Assembly (NCBI RefSeq): GCF_000499845.2
Contig: NC_023756.2
Location: 40,914,393-40,978,392, forward strand
Direction of reading: 5' to 3'
Origin: Phaseolus vulgaris
Lineage: Eukaryota > Streptophyta > Magnoliopsida > Fabales > Fabaceae
DNA length: 64,000 bases
In this document: positions 1 through 12,090 of the stretch, piece after piece
Numbering within the stretch: the first letter of the stretch is position 1
How the letters are laid out: each line of letters opens with the position of its first letter
Notes under the pieces: generated by a model
What the model was told of the DNA's origin: nothing
Seen by the model: the letters and a program-made list of their open reading frames with translations, nothing else
Databases searched by the model: none
Position numbers and translations under genes: made by a program

Positions 1-791
1 TACTGTTTTTCCTTATTGCAATTGATTTACTCACTGGAAAATTCTGAAATTCTGGATTTGTGATATTCAAAGTGTTAGGAAAGAGTAGAAAAAAGAATTA
101 CTCAAAAATTCAAAGTACACAAAAAATGATAAATAAAATAAAAAAAGTGTACAATTCTGCCGAAAAGAATACGGTAATCTGGCAGCGATTTTGAAAAATT
201 TATCTCAATTAATTGGCTTACTGTTTTTAATTGATTTCAGTGCCATTATTGAGTTAACATCTTGAAGTTTCTGTGGTTTAAATTTCATAATCCAGTTCGC
301 TCTACATCATTCCAGTTAAATCAGTGAATATCAAGCACAGTTTGCATTAAAAAAAAATTTCCAGTAGCTAAATTTTTGTTTTCTTCATCTACTCTAGTGC
401 TTTTCCTTAAGTATTCTTTTGTGTGCCTACTTTCTCATTGAGTTCTTTATTTTCTTGATTGTCTTTCATTCCTTACTCTTTGAGTTTGTCTTACATATAG
501 TTTTCCTTTTGCAATTACCTTTCTTTGCTTATACCTTTTCTTGTTTGTCTTTATTGTTTCATTGGTTTTGTGGTGGTTGCCTTTGAGATTGGTGTGCTTG
601 CTTTGACATCTTTCATTTGAGGATTCCAAGGCCTCAAGATCAGATTGGTGCAAGGCCCTTATTTCTTTGAGAGTGACCTATTTTACTGCCTCAATTCACT
701 TCGGCATTTTTGCTTAAAACACTCACTGTTTTTGCTAATTTTGTTTCTTGACTTGTTTGCTGTTTTGTGTGTTTTCTGTTTTTAATTTCAA
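1..791 (+). other. Untranslated leader of a Ty3/Gypsy element
   Basis: AT-rich, T-rich sequence directly upstream of the gag-pol start at 792, with no ORF of its own. It has no recognisable primer-binding site and no match to the 3' LTR that starts at 5491. I therefore infer that the 5' LTR and PBS lie left of the window and that this is the internal leader. Long leaders are usual in this kind of element. Confidence 0.6.
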
Positions 792-3700
792 ATGGCTGGA
801 TTTTCAAGTGATGCATCCTACAAGCAGAATTCTCCTTCCAAAGCTTCAATCCTTGGTGAATTACATGAAGCACAAAGAACTATTAGACGCTTGGAAGAGA
901 AAATGCAAAAGATGGAGGTCCAACAAGCTAGACCATCTCCTTCTATCCATGATGGGCATCATTCTCATAGACCATCTTCAAGAGCCTCTTCAAATGATTT
1001 TGGCCGTGAAGAAGAGCATAGGAGAAGGAGGAATCCACCACAATTTCATGGACAAAGACCTCATCATCAAGGAGAAAGACATCACTACGGCAATGGCTTC
1101 TATCAAGATGCAAAGTCTAGGCTTCCTTCGGTCAAGCTTCCTTGTTTTAATGGCTCTAGTGATCCTAATGTATATTTAGATTGGGAGGCTAAGTGTGAAC
1201 AAATATTTGAGATCCATGAGATCCAAGATGAGCATAAGCTTAAGCTAGCCACCCTAGAGTTTAGTGATTATGCCATGAAATGGTGGCATGGAATTGTAAA
1301 GGACATTATCTATCACAAGGGTCCTCCCGTGGACTCTTGGAACTCTTTAAAGGATCATATGCGCGCTAGGTTTGTGCCCCCACATTTTAGGAAAGACCTC
1401 ATGTTGAGACTCCAACGGTTTCAACAAGGCACGCTAAATGTGGATGAATATTACAAGGAGCTAGAGACGCTTGTGCTTAAAATTGAATTAGAAGAAAGTG
1501 AGGAAGCTATGATTGCTAGGTTTGTGAGTGATCTTAGGAAGGATATTCAAGACATTATTGAGTTACAAGAGTATTCATCATTGGGCTCTTTAGTTCATCT
1601 TGCAATGAAGGTGGAAGCCCAACTTGCTAAGAAAAACTCTTTCAAAAATGCTTCCAATGATGGATACTACTCCAAGTCTTGGAGAAACAAAAATTCTTTT
1701 TCTAAACATCCTTCCAAAGATTCTTCTTTCAAACCCAAGGAAACTAAGCCATCTACTTCTAGACCTAAATCTCCCACCAGAACGTCTAATACTAAATGCT
1801 TTAAATGTATGGGTTATGGTCATATAGCTGCAAATTGTCCTTCAAAACGAAGTATGTACATGCATGAGGGCATTGTAGTTAGTGAGCATGATTCGGATTC
1901 TCCTAAGCATTCATTGCATTCTCATGCATCTAGTGAGGAAGAGAGCGAATGTCCACTTGAAGGGGACTTGTTAGTTGTGAGAAGACTTCTTGGACAAGTT
2001 TCACAACCTTTTGATGAAAGTCAAAGGGAAAATATTTTCCATACAAGATGTCTTATTCAAAACAACATTTGTTCTTTGATAGTGGATGGGGGTAGTTGTG
2101 CAAATGTGGCTAGTACAAGAGTAGTAGATAAGCTTGGATTGCCTACTATCTCTCATACAAAGCCCTACAAATTACAATGGCTTAGTGAGGTAGGAGAAAT
2201 AATTGTCAATAAACAAGTCCTCATCCATTTCTCCATTGGAAAATACAAAGATGAGGTATTATGTGATGTTGTGCCCATGGAAGCCACTCATGTTCTTTTG
2301 GGAAGGCCTTGGCAATTTGATAGAAAAGTTTTACATGATGGCTTTACCAACAAACTATCTTTTGAATTCCATGGTCACAAGGTTACTTTAAAATCTCTCT
2401 CTCCAAGAGAAGTCCATGAGGACCAAGTTATCATGAAGAAAAAGAGGGAGAGTGAAAAAGATAAAAAAGATAAGAGTTCTAAGCCTACACTCCTTGTGTC
2501 TAGGCGTGAAATTGAAAGGGAAATAGTGGCTCATCATCCTCTTTTCTTAGCCATCCCTAGAACTCTTAGAGTAGAATCACTTGTTGATAGTCCTCATTGC
2601 TTGGAAAATTTGGTAGAAGAGTTCCAAGATGTGTTTCAAGATCCTCCAAATGGACTTCCACCTTTGAGAGGGATTGAGCACCAAATTGATTTGATACCGA
2701 GCTCTTCTTTACCAAACCGTCCAGCATATAGGACCAATCCAAGTGAAACCAAGGAAATTCGCCAACAAGTTGAGGCTTTGATTGAGAAAGGGTGGGTGCA
2801 AGATAGCATGAGTCCTTGTGCTATGCCTATCATCTTAGTGCCAAAAAAGGATGGCACATGGCGAATGTGTTCGGATTGTAGGGCCATCAATAACATAACA
2901 ATTAAGTATAGGCATCCCATACCTAGACTAGATGATTTGTTGGATGAATTACATGGTTCAAAAATCTTTTCAAAGATTGATCTTAAAAGCGGCTACAATC
3001 AAATCCGTATCAAACCGGGTGATGAATGGAAGACGGCTTTTAAGACCAACTTTGGTTTATATGAGTGGCTAGTTATGCCTTTTGGTCTAACTAATGCACC
3101 AAGTACTTTCATGCGCCTCATGCATCATGTTCTTAGACCATTCATTGGTAAGTTTGTTGTTGTTTACTTTGATGACATTCTCATTTATAGCTTATCTTTG
3201 AATGACCATAGGTTGCATGTTAGGCAAGTTTTAGAAACCCTTAGGAAGGAACATTTGTATGCTAATCTTGCTAAATGTATGTTTGCTCTTGATCATATAG
3301 AATTCCTAGGGTTTGTTGTGAGTTGCAAAGGGGTCCATGTGGACAAAACAAAGGTGATGGCCATTCAAAATTGGCCTACACCGAAATCTTTGAATGAGGT
3401 CCGAAGTTTTCATGGACTTGCTTCTTTCTATAGAAGATTTGTCCCAAACTTTGGTACCATTGCCGCACCACTCAATGACATAGTGAAAAAGGATGTGGTC
3501 TTTCAATGGGGAGAAGCACAACAAAATGCTTTTGACACTTTGAAAGAAAAATTGACTAATGCTCCCATCTTGGCCCTTCCTAATTTCACTAAGACATTTG
3601 AGATTGAGTGTGATGCTTCAAGCATAGGTATTGGGGCTGTTCTCCTTCAAGAGGGCCACCCCATAGCCTATTTTAGTGAGAAATTGAAGGGAAGTCATCT

Positions 3701-5420
3701 CAATTATTCCACCTATGATAAGGAATTATATGCACTTGTTAGGGCTTTGTTTACTTGGCAACACTATCTTTTTCCCAAAGAGTTTGTGATACATAGTGAT
3801 CATGAATCTCTTAAATATTTGAAAAGCCAAAACAAACATAACAAGAGGCATGCTAAGTGGGTGGAATTCATTGAGCAATTTCCTTATGTGATCAAACACA
3901 AGCAAGGCAAAGTAAATATTGTGGCGGATGCTCTTTCTAAAAGATACACTTTGCTAAATCTTTTAAGCTCCCAATATCTTGGTTTTGATCACATTAAGGA
4001 ACTTTATCATGATGACCTTGATTTTTCCCTCATCTATCAAGAGTGTCTTAAGGGAGGACACAAAGACTTTTTTATACAAGATGGTTTTCTTTTTAAAGGA
4101 AAACGTCTTTGTGTTCCTCATTGCTCTATTAGATTATCTCTTGTTAGAGAAGCTCATGAGGGGGGTTTAATGGGACATTTTGGGGTTGCTAAAACTTTGG
4201 ATGTGTTGCATGAACATTTCTTTTGGCCTCATATGCATAAACATGTTCATAGTTTGTGTGATAAATGCATAGCTTGCCGCAAAGCTAAGTCTAAGATGCA
4301 TCCCCATGGTCTATATACTCCTCTTCCTATCCCTTCAATGCCTTGGGTAGATATATCTATGGATTTCATCTTAGGCTTACCCAAGACATCAAAGGGAAAG
4401 GACTCCATTTTTGTGGTAGTGGATCGTTTTTCAAAGATGGCTCACGTTATTCCTTGCCACAAAGTGGATGATGCATGCCACATTGCAAACCTCTTCTTCC
4501 AAGAAGTGGTTCGCTTGCATGGGATTCCTAGGTCTATAGTGCCCGATAGAGATCCCAAGTTCTTGAGTCACTTTTGGAAGACCTTGTGGGGCAAGCTTGG
4601 GACTAAGCTTTTATTTTCTACCACTTGCCACCCACAAACTGATGGTCAAACCGAGGTGGTGAATAGAACTTTGGGACAACTGTTGAGATGTTTTATTTCG
4701 GGGAATCCTAGAGTGTGGGAGAATTTACTACCCCATGTTGAGTTTGCATATAATCGTGTAGTAAATTCTACCACCTCACATTCTCCTTTTGAGGTTGTCT
4801 ATGGGTTTAACCCCCTAACACCTCTTGATCTTCTTCCTATTCCCCTTCTTGGAGATGTCTTGTGCAAAGATGGGGATGAAAAGGCTTCTTTTGTGAAAAC
4901 TTTGCATAAAGACATCAAGAGGAGAATTGAAAAGAAGGTTGACAAGTATGCTGAACTTGCCAATAAAAGGAGAAAAGCGTTGTTGTTTGATAAGGGCGAT
5001 TGGGTTTGGCTTCACTTGAGGAAGGATCGCTTTCCTACTCAAAGGAAGTCCAAACTAATGCCTCGAGGGGATGGACCTTTCAAAATCCTCAAGAGGATTA
5101 ATGACAATGCTTATGAGTTAAATATGCCTGATACATTCTTAGGTAGTCATACTTTTAATGTCAGCGATCTAACTCCTTTTTCTGTAGGTCTCCAGAATTC
5201 ATGGTCGAATTCTCTCCAACTCGGGGAGTATGATGGAGATCAAGCTCAAGTGGACATGGAGGCCAATCAACAAGATCAAGAAGAGGTAGAGGCACAAATG
5301 GAGGACGCCCATGGAGGTCAAAGCCCACCTCAAAGGCTTACAAGAAGCATGTTCAAAGCTTTAGGAGCTAAGGGACAATTATTTTCTCTTTTTGTAATTT
5401 CTTTGGTTGAAGGTGCTTAG
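792..5420 (+). CDS. Intact Ty3/Gypsy gag-pol polyprotein (CRM-like chromovirus)
   Basis: One uninterrupted 1542-residue ORF encodes the structural and replication proteins of an LTR retrotransposon. In order: Gag; a CCHC zinc knuckle starting at C336; an aspartic protease with DGGS at about 432-435; reverse transcriptase with YFDD at 792-795; RNase H; and integrase. The integrase has an HHCC zinc finger starting at H1122 and a D1191, D1252, E1288 triad, with 35 residues between the last two. Sequence such as [20 protein letters not shown] and the integrase region read like the CRM group of chromoviruses. I see no clear chromodomain at the C-terminus, which ends in an acidic, Gln-rich stretch. 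All catalytic motifs are present and there is no stop or frameshift, so insertion was probably fairly recent. The ATG at 792 is the first in frame. Family: confident. CRM assignment: from recall, moderate. Confidence 0.93.
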   Translation: MAGFSSDASYKQNSPSKASILGELHEAQRTIRRLEEKMQKMEVQQARPSPSIHDGHHSHRPSSRASSNDFGREEEHRRRRNPPQFHGQRPHHQGERHHYGNGFYQDAKSRLPSVKLPCFNGSSDPNVYLDWEAKCEQIFEIHEIQDEHKLKLATLEFSDYAMKWWHGIVKDIIYHKGPPVDSWNSLKDHMRARFVPPHFRKDLMLRLQRFQQGTLNVDEYYKELETLVLKIELEESEEAMIARFVSDLRKDIQDIIELQEYSSLGSLVHLAMKVEAQLAKKNSFKNASNDGYYSKSWRNKNSFSKHPSKDSSFKPKETKPSTSRPKSPTRTSNTKCFKCMGYGHIAANCPSKRSMYMHEGIVVSEHDSDSPKHSLHSHASSEEESECPLEGDLLVVRRLLGQVSQPFDESQRENIFHTRCLIQNNICSLIVDGGSCANVASTRVVDKLGLPTISHTKPYKLQWLSEVGEIIVNKQVLIHFSIGKYKDEVLCDVVPMEATHVLLGRPWQFDRKVLHDGFTNKLSFEFHGHKVTLKSLSPREVHEDQVIMKKKRESEKDKKDKSSKPTLLVSRREIEREIVAHHPLFLAIPRTLRVESLVDSPHCLENLVEEFQDVFQDPPNGLPPLRGIEHQIDLIPSSSLPNRPAYRTNPSETKEIRQQVEALIEKGWVQDSMSPCAMPIILVPKKDGTWRMCSDCRAINNITIKYRHPIPRLDDLLDELHGSKIFSKIDLKSGYNQIRIKPGDEWKTAFKTNFGLYEWLVMPFGLTNAPSTFMRLMHHVLRPFIGKFVVVYFDDILIYSLSLNDHRLHVRQVLETLRKEHLYANLAKCMFALDHIEFLGFVVSCKGVHVDKTKVMAIQNWPTPKSLNEVRSFHGLASFYRRFVPNFGTIAAPLNDIVKKDVVFQWGEAQQNAFDTLKEKLTNAPILALPNFTKTFEIECDASSIGIGAVLLQEGHPIAYFSEKLKGSHLNYSTYDKELYALVRALFTWQHYLFPKEFVIHSDHESLKYLKSQNKHNKRHAKWVEFIEQFPYVIKHKQGKVNIVADALSKRYTLLNLLSSQYLGFDHIKELYHDDLDFSLIYQECLKGGHKDFFIQDGFLFKGKRLCVPHCSIRLSLVREAHEGGLMGHFGVAKTLDVLHEHFFWPHMHKHVHSLCDKCIACRKAKSKMHPHGLYTPLPIPSMPWVDISMDFILGLPKTSKGKDSIFVVVDRFSKMAHVIPCHKVDDACHIANLFFQEVVRLHGIPRSIVPDRDPKFLSHFWKTLWGKLGTKLLFSTTCHPQTDGQTEVVNRTLGQLLRCFISGNPRVWENLLPHVEFAYNRVVNSTTSHSPFEVVYGFNPLTPLDLLPIPLLGDVLCKDGDEKASFVKTLHKDIKRRIEKKVDKYAELANKRRKALLFDKGDWVWLHLRKDRFPTQRKSKLMPRGDGPFKILKRINDNAYELNMPDTFLGSHTFNVSDLTPFSVGLQNSWSNSLQLGEYDGDQAQVDMEANQQDQEEVEAQMEDAHGGQSPPQRLTRSMFKALGAKGQLFSLFVISLVEGA

Positions 5421-5477
5421 AGGGAAACATTAGAAACCTCTTTTGTTATAGCATCTTGTAGGTTTTAGTTAGGAGCT

Positions 5478-5490
5478 TTAGGAGGGGGGG
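5478..5490 (+). other. Polypurine tract of the Ty3/Gypsy element
   Basis: TTTAGGAGGGGGGG lies 58 bp past the gag-pol stop and directly before the TG that opens the 3' LTR. This is where plus-strand DNA synthesis is primed in LTR elements. Its position and purine content support the call. Confidence 0.7.
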
Positions 5491-6270
5491 TGCGTTAGTA
5501 GATAGGTGTAGAAGTAGAATAGGAGGTGCCAAAGTGAAGGAAGAGGTCACACCTTCCTCATGCCTTGTAATTGGCGCCGGTTCTTGAACTTTTTTAGGAG
5601 GGAATTTTTGAATTTGTGTAGCTTTCATTTCAGCACCTTAGGCTATAAATAGAGGTGCTCCCTTTGTAAAATTCAGATTGGAATTTAGAGTAAAGAAACT
5701 ATACTCAAATTTTGAGTGAGCATTGGAGAGCTTTTGAGCCTTCTTCTCTAGTCTTATCTTGAAGGATCCATGGTGTCCTCAAGTGGCGGCAGCACATTCA
5801 TCTAGGAGCAACCATCCTTCTAGTGGCGTGATCATCCAACCTTGCATCCATCTTCATGAGCATTCTTTTCTCCTTCATTCCTTCTCTTTCAATTGTTCAT
5901 GTTGTCTTGTGTTCTTGAGTTTATGGTTCGGTTGTTCTTATTTTCCAGCAAACATTTTCAGTCCTTTGCCTTTTAATTTCATTTTGTTCGGTTCAGTTTG
6001 TTCCTTATCCAATTCTGTTCGGTGATTTTAAGTTTTACCTCTTTTTGTTGGTTCAATTTGACAATATGAGGAACTTCCATGTGAGTTTGGATTTGGTGCT
6101 AGTTTTGGTGAGTTCTTGACTTAGAACATTGATCCAATTCTAAGAGAAAGTGCCTAACATTTGTCCAACTCAAGTTGATTCCTAAGAATGTCAAGAATCA
6201 TTCTCTTCTATGCTATTGGAATCACATCAAAACATGTTTCTTATAAAGGGTGAGGCTTAGTAGCATGTAA
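5491..6270 (+). repeat. 3' LTR of the Ty3/Gypsy element (right end approximate)
   Basis: The LTR starts with TGCGTTAG after the polypurine tract. It contains a TATA-like box at 5643-5653 and a downstream block around 5740-5860 (CCTCAAGTGGCGGC and following) that resembles 31000-31090 in the LTR further along. The 5' LTR is not in the window, so the right boundary cannot be set by pairwise comparison. I place it near 6270, where the recognisable element sequence fades. No TSD can be tested. Confidence 0.6.
5643..5653 (+). promoter_or_regulatory. TATA box in the 3' LTR
   Basis: TATAAATAGAG lies about 150 bp into the LTR. The related LTR at 30653 has TATAAATAG in the equivalent place (30885-30893), followed by similar sequence. 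This fits a U3 promoter; activity is inferred. Confidence 0.5.
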
Positions 6271-7145
6271 CTTGTATTTTTTCTATGCATTTTAATAAGA
6301 AGAAACTTTTTTTACTATATGATACATTTTTATAGAAAGCATCATCTTAAAGATAGTATTTCCAATTAAGGAATAACATATCAATTAGGTTGATGTCTCA
6401 TTCCTTAAACTTTGTTCGAATGAAATGGAGAATAGAAAAGAAAAGAAAAAAAAAGAGGAGAGAGTTAAAAGTGAGGTTATTCGATTAAAAGAAAAACAAT
6501 GGATTAAGAGAAAGAGAATGAAATGGGAGAAGGAATATGTACTGGACAAGAATATTTGGGATCTTGGTCCAGGTATTTGGGAGAGATCCGCTTGACGTTT
6601 GAGCTTTAGAGGTGGGTCGGGAGGTCGGCCCAGGTAGGGGTCGACCCAGGAAAAGTAATTAAGATAAAAGATAAAAAGATATTTTATCTGTTGTGATATT
6701 ATTCTAAAGATGAAAAATATAAGTGTTATTGTTTAAATATACTATCATATTATTCTTAAGATAAAGAGATATTTTATCTCTTGTGATAATATGCAAGTTA
6801 GTTATATATTAATTAATACATGTTAGTTACATATTAATTAATAATTGTTGTTTTACCTCTAAATTTTCGTGACAGCTTGAGAATCTTCAATCTGATTGAA
6901 AGGTATTTTTAGTGTTCTGACCAAAATAACAATACTTAATATATTTGAGTGCTAGAAATAGACTTGCAATGTTAATTACCATTAACATCCGAGTGTGATT
7001 CTAAGTTGTTTTTATAAATATGCGAGAAATTGATATTTAGGAAACATTCTTAAGAATTTTGTATGCGAGACATCAATATAAATGATTTTTTTACGGTCAT
7101 CAATTTCAATCAAAGAACTTAATATTTACATGCTCAAAACACATG
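6271..7145. other. AT-rich intergenic stretch, no gene seen
   Basis: No convincing ORF. A short block (about 6667-6712, AGATATTTTATCTGTTGTGA) recurs in altered form at about 6755-6790. A small GC-richer patch lies at 6590-6650. Probably decayed repeat DNA. Confidence 0.5.
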
Positions 7146-7383
7146 AGAGTGAGAGAGATGAAACCTAATCCCTATTTTTCCAATTTGAAGCAATTAATTC
7201 ATTGTCTGTTTTTTTATTAATCATTGTCAACACAATCACTTCAACACTCATTTTAATTGTTTTGTTTCATATTTAGAGATTATTGTATTTGATAATTCAT
7301 TGTTCCTTGTGGGATCGATATCCTTCCTTAGGGACAATTATTACTTCTGACAATGCGGTGCACTTGCCATAGAAAGTCATCAG
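7146..7383. repeat. Possible remnant of another LTR element end
   Basis: The block at 7290-7370 (CCTTGTGGGATCGATATCC, then GTGCACTTGCC) resembles the sequence many plant Ty3/Gypsy elements carry near an LTR/internal junction. It stops abruptly where the Tat element LTR begins at about 7384. There is no coding content. Assignment rests on recall only. Confidence 0.3.
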
Positions 7384-7583
7384 TTCCTTAATCTCAAGGA
7401 AGTGTATATTCATTTTAATATGTTTTATCCGTTATATTGGAGATATTTCCCGGATATTTCGGGATGTGCATTGACTCCTTCAATGCTAGTGATAACTGTT
7501 ATTTATTGTATTCGTTATGTTATATGTTATTTGACTCGGGCGATCAGTCACTGAGACTGGCTCATCCGGTACCGCCCGGTATT
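7384..7583 (-). repeat. Truncated 3' LTR of the Tat element
   Basis: Aligns with 17650-17857, for example TTCCTTAATCTCA and GATAACTGTTATTTATTG. The copy lacks the first 220 bp or so (+ strand) of the complete LTR, so its outer end is lost. Reading in the element's direction, the sequence just before it is GGGGGCAA, the remains of a polypurine tract. The terminal CA of the + strand has become TT. Confidence 0.75.
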
Positions 7584-7862
7584 GCCCCCAAGCTCGAAGA
7601 GATTAATTTCTGAAGAGCCAAAGATAACTAATGGAGTTCCCGAGGTGAGATGTGACTGTTGGAAGCATTTAATGCTTGGCAGGGATGTGACATTTGCTTT
7701 TTAGGAAAAAGTTGTCATTTTGATATGCACTGTTTAATCAAATAAGTTTGACAGTGGAGATTTTGTGTCGTTTCGTATGCCGAGTGGTATTAACCATTGG
7801 ATGGAAATATATCTGAAGGCTCCGAACGGGGGATGTTATAACCTCTCTCCTATTTGGTTTCC

Positions 7863-7870
7863 TATAAATA
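7863..7870 (+). promoter_or_regulatory. TATA box upstream of the antisense ORF
   Basis: TATAAATA lies about 125 bp upstream of the ATG at 7992, on the strand of the extra ORF and opposite to the element's gag-pol. This spacing fits an independent promoter for that ORF. Function is inferred. Confidence 0.45.
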
Positions 7871-7991
7871 GGGCATTATTTGAACGTGGCAGGGTTTACA
7901 CTTTCTTCATTGCTTATAGAACTTGTGCCCTTTGCTCCGAGTGCCTAGTCTACCATCTTTTTTCTTTAGTTTTTGTATTCTCAGGTCAATA

Positions 7992-9420
7992 ATGTCTTCT
8001 TCTATTGTTTCTTCGAATAATGTTGTTAATATCGAGTCTTCTGAGGTTACCCGTACTGCATCTGGCAGTGCGGGAGAGACTAGTAACTCAGACCATTTAG
8101 TCGGTCGGAAGGTCCGAGTTATGAATGGGTCAATCCACGTGTTTTGAAAATTCTCACCTGGTTTAGGGATTCTAACGCTTTGGATAATTTTTTATCCAAA
8201 GTATCATTTATAAAACCCGATGCTTCTTCGGACGCATTGATGATGGTCGATATTTGTGGTTATACCGACCAAGTCTATCATGGGCGAGAAAATGCGTCCT
8301 GTGATTTTTTGTCTATAATACCTTTTTCCATGATTTACACATAACCCTTTCTTTTGATGACTTCACTATGGGGGGTTCTTCGAATCCTCAATGTTGCGCC
8401 GACCCAATTGCACCCCAACTCGTGGACGTCTCTTCAGGCATTCAAGATAATTTGTGATATATTTAAGATTATTCCTACACCTCAATTGTTTTTATTTTAC
8501 TACAATTCTGGTCCAAGTACTCCAGTTAGTTGGTTGTCTTTGTCGAGTCGACCAGAAAGTGTTTGGTTTGTGGCGTTCACTACCTCTTATAAATTTTTTA
8601 AAGAAAAGTACTTGGAGCCTAACGGCCAAGATTATTTTTATAACACGAAGGGTCAAACAAAATTTCCTTTTCATGGGACCCAAAATCCTAGTCAAATTGC
8701 CGCCTAGCCGTGGTCATCGATGTCACCTCTGGATAAGGTGGTTTTAGTGGTCTTCGACCAGTTCCCATATAAGTTGCCTACCCGGGAGTTGATAACTTTG
8801 TACGGGTCCTCCGAGAAGTGGACGAATTTTACAGGTATGTAAATTTCTTATGCATATGGTTGTATTCATCATGTTGATGGTGTTTAATTCATTTGTGACT
8901 TGCATCTATCATGACTTGGATGGATCCAGCTCTAGGGAAACTCGTAACCAACTAAAGATGCCAAACGACTAATAGGAAGATAAGTAGCTTTGAATAGGTC
9001 GGGAAAGAGAATTTGGTCGTGTCGGTCGACGTGGTGCCTTTGCAAGCCATTGCTCCTCCTGTGGCAAAAAACGCGATTGGCCTGCCAAAACGACACGACT
9101 TAATGCAGAAGCAAGGCCATCCGCCAGGCGATCGTCCATGCTAAGGCCCCTGTTGGAGGTGGTGTCGGGCGTTAAAATTAACATGACTCCGGAGGATGAG
9201 AGTGTCTTAGTGGTCGCTTCAACCAACAACTTGGTCGTATAGTGGATGGAGTTGCAGAGCTGGTCGCTGGTGGTCGTTTGAACTCTTGGGGAAGAGTTAG
9301 AAAGAATCACTGCAATGGTGACCAAGCAGAAGAATGAACTGGTCGAGTCTGCTAGTTCGTTGAAGGCAACATTAGAGGCGATAGAAGCTCTCAAGGAAAA
9401 AATACACCAAGACAATGTTG
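7992..9420 (+). pseudogene. Extra antisense ORF of the Tat element, 5' part
   Basis: Opposite in strand to gag-pol. The reading starts MSSSIVSSNNVVNIE at 7992 and continues, with frame changes and stops, through 8354-8707. There the sequence (ILNVAPTQLHPNSWTSLQAF and following) matches what I know as the 'putative gypsy-type transposon' domain. Next comes a segment reading PTRELITLYGSSEKWTNFTG, ending at a plausible splice donor (CAG|GTATGT, about 8833). The part at 9300-9420 (KNELVESASSLKATLEAIEA) looks like a coiled coil. A solo LTR interrupts the ORF at 9421. The function of these extra ORFs is not known to me. Confidence 0.6.
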
Positions 9421-10905
9421 TGTTGAATATGAGAGCTTTGATATATTAAATCCACATGAAGCCTGGAGCTGTGCTGCTTTCTGGATTTGGGTTTAGTTTA
9501 GGTTGTTTAGAATCCTTGTTAAGATTAGTTCTAATTCCTACACAAAGTTTGATCAATCATTTTTAAAAGAAACAAAGTGTTTTTCCATGCAAAGGGAAAA
9601 CAACTGGTTGAATTGTCGAGACAATTGGTTGTTTGTCACTTAGCTGGCAATGAGGTTTTTGAAACTGTTTTTTGAATTGGTTATGTAACTACCTGACCCA
9701 TTCAACAGGTTAAATCGTGGTTTCAATCGGTTAAATGAGTGCTTTGCTAACAGTTTTTTGAAAACCTGTTTCAACTGTTTTAAATGAGAACAAAACTGAT
9801 TTGACTCTATTATGTTACCTTAAACGGCTAGATTTCAAAAGCTATAAATATAGCCTTCTTTCAAATGTTTGATATACAAGTTTTACACAGTATTGTGGAA
9901 TCAAGAGAGAGTTTAAAGATTCACTTTTGAAAGAAGTTTTTCAAAGTTTAGCAAGATTGTTATTAAAGCTTTGCCCTGGTGCAAGAACTGATCATAGGGC
10001 TTCTGGTTTTGTAATTCCAGGTGTTTTCTATTCTTGCTTAGTTTCTTGTAATTGTACTTTGATAAACCTTTGTAAGTGTTGTAAAATCCTGTAAAGTCAG
10101 TGTGATTTTGGCTTGAGACGTGTGTTGTTGCAGAGAGGGTGAGTAGGCTTTATGGGATTCAAAGTCACTTCTTTGTGGTGTGTGTTGTAATCTGGTTTTG
10201 ATTACTAGTGGAATACTCAGAGGTTGTTCTGACGTTTGGATGTAGCTCAGGGTTGAGTGAACCAGTATAGTCTGATTGTGTGAATCTCTCTATCTCTCTC
10301 TATTATAATTTGTTTGATATTTGATTAGCTGTCATAATCAACCAGTTATTTCGTATTTCAACCGATTAATATTCCTGCCTTGTAAAATCCTGTAAAGTGA
10401 GTGTGATTTTGGCTTGAGACGTGTGTTGTTGCAGAGAGGGTGAGTAGGCTTTATGGGATTCAAAGTCACTTCTTTGTGGTGTGTGTTGTAATCTGGTTTT
10501 GATTACTAGTGCAATACTCAGAGGTTGTTCTAACATTTGGATGTAGCTCAGGGTTGAGTGAACTAGTATAATCTGATTGTGTGAATCTCTCTATCTCTCT
10601 CTATTATAATTTGTTTGATATTTGATTAGCTGTCATAATCAACCAGTTATTTCGTATTTCAACCGATTAATATTCCTGCCTTATAAACTGCTTATACTTG
10701 TTTTTATCTCTGTAATATAAACAACCGGTTATATCAAAATATTAATCGATTGTTTTACTGATAACAGTTTTAATTGCTCATTGCTTTTGGCTTCTCTAAT
10801 TCTTCTTTCTGTAAATCATTAAAGAACTTCGTTCTTAATCATTATTTGCGAAAAACTTTCATAAACAATTCACCCTCCCTCTTGTTTAGGCCATCAATTC
10901 TAACA
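9421..10905 (+). mobile_element. Solo LTR, 1485 bp, inserted in the antisense ORF
   Basis: Starts TGTTGAATATG and ends AATTCTAACA. It is flanked on both sides by the 5-bp target duplication TGTTG (9416-9420 and 10906-10910), which fixes the ends exactly. The 3' end carries the block AAACAATTCACCCTCCCTC, shared with two LTRs at 32741 and 33817, so all three belong to one family. There is no internal region, so it probably arose by LTR-LTR recombination. It contains a 301-bp tandem duplication and several paired CAAC-GGTTG motifs. Confidence 0.9.
10081..10682 (+). repeat. 301-bp tandem duplication inside the solo LTR
   Basis: Units 10081-10381 and 10382-10682 are nearly identical, with about half a dozen substitutions (for example CAGTGTG/GAGTGTG, GTGGAATA/GTGCAATA, CTGACGTT/CTAACATT). 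Each unit carries a CTCTCTATCTCTCTC stretch and one pair of the CAAC-GATT motif. The similarity implies a late duplication. Confidence 0.92.
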
Positions 10906-11281
10906 TGTTGCAACAGAGAAGGCCCAACAAGCTTTAAAAGGCGAGTTGGCGGCGATTGAGGCGGAGAAGGCTGAGCTTGCCAAGGGTAAAGTCGAAGCCA
11001 AAGAAAGGGAGGAGGCACTCTCAGTCGAGGTGGAGATGTGTCATACATTTATGTTGCGCAGAAGTGAATACTACTTTCACCAAGAGCTTCGACAATCAGC
11101 TTTGTATCATGGAATACCTCTCAAAGACCCTCAATATGACTTAGACCAAGATGTGGTTGACGGCAAGCTCGTACCAATCGGTGGGAATGCCGATAATCCT
11201 ATGGAGGATAAGGGTGGAGAAAATGTCGTACCCCAAGCTAAACCGGAGCTCTCGTTTGAGGAAATATTAGAACCACTTTAA
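10906..11281 (+). pseudogene. Extra antisense ORF of the Tat element, 3' part
   Basis: Picks up where the ORF was cut at 9420. A Glu/Lys/Ala-rich coiled coil (AAIEAEKAELAKGKVEAKER) is followed by YYFHQELRQSALYHGIPLKD and an acidic tail ending LSFEEILEPL, with the stop at 11279-11281. Joining it to the 5' part gives a continuous coiled-coil segment, so the solo LTR inserted into a pre-existing ORF. Confidence 0.6.
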
Positions 11282-12090
11282 GTGGTTTTAATATGGACCT
11301 GGGATGTGGGCTTTGAGCAAATTAAAATTCTTCACTCTTATGTTTTTAATATTGTAACTGCTCGAACAGAGAGTATTTAAATTTGAAATATAAATTGTAG
11401 TTTGGATGCCTTCTGTTTTAATTATACTTAAGAGTCGAACCGAGCGATGGTACGAATGGCTTATCGAGCTGCTTCAGATGTTATTTATTTTATTCTGACC
11501 GCACTAAGCAGTGTTTGTATGTTTGTTCTGATTACTCTAAGTTTTTCAAAATTATTTTTGATAACTTGACATAACAAAAAGATGTGGGTCGAGGTCGAGT
11601 ATCGATAAGTACGTTTGGAGTAAAACTCCTATGCTGATCGTGTAAGGGGATGTTCGTCTCGACCGAGAAATGAATTCCGCTAACTGCTTTGGTCGTTTTA
11701 AATGATAGATATCATGTTCCGAGTTATCCTTGATAACTTGAGTAAATACATAGGTCGAGTCCATGGTCTAAATGGATTCAATGGGGTTTATTTTGACCCT
11801 ACGATGGGTAGGTTTAGTTGGAGTAATAATATGTCTTAATAATAAATCAGAGATACGAATTTTAAAGTGCCTCGTTAAAACTTTCTCAACCGAAAATCCT
11901 CCTTAAGGATAAAACAACCAAGCAAGGAAATAGTACATTGTTTTTATTAAATTTTATCAACTATAATAAAATTTGATATGCGTCGCATTCCACATTCTTG
12001 GTACATTTCTTCCTGATAAAAATTCTAAATGATAAGCATTGCCTTCACCTGAGTTTGCAATGCAGAATGGTCTTTCCCAGTTGCTCGAGA
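11282..12090. other. Tat element, region between antisense ORF and integrase
   Basis: No coding signal on either strand that I can support. It separates the two convergent coding units of the element (extra ORF on +, pol on -), so it probably holds their two 3' ends. Confidence 0.5.
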
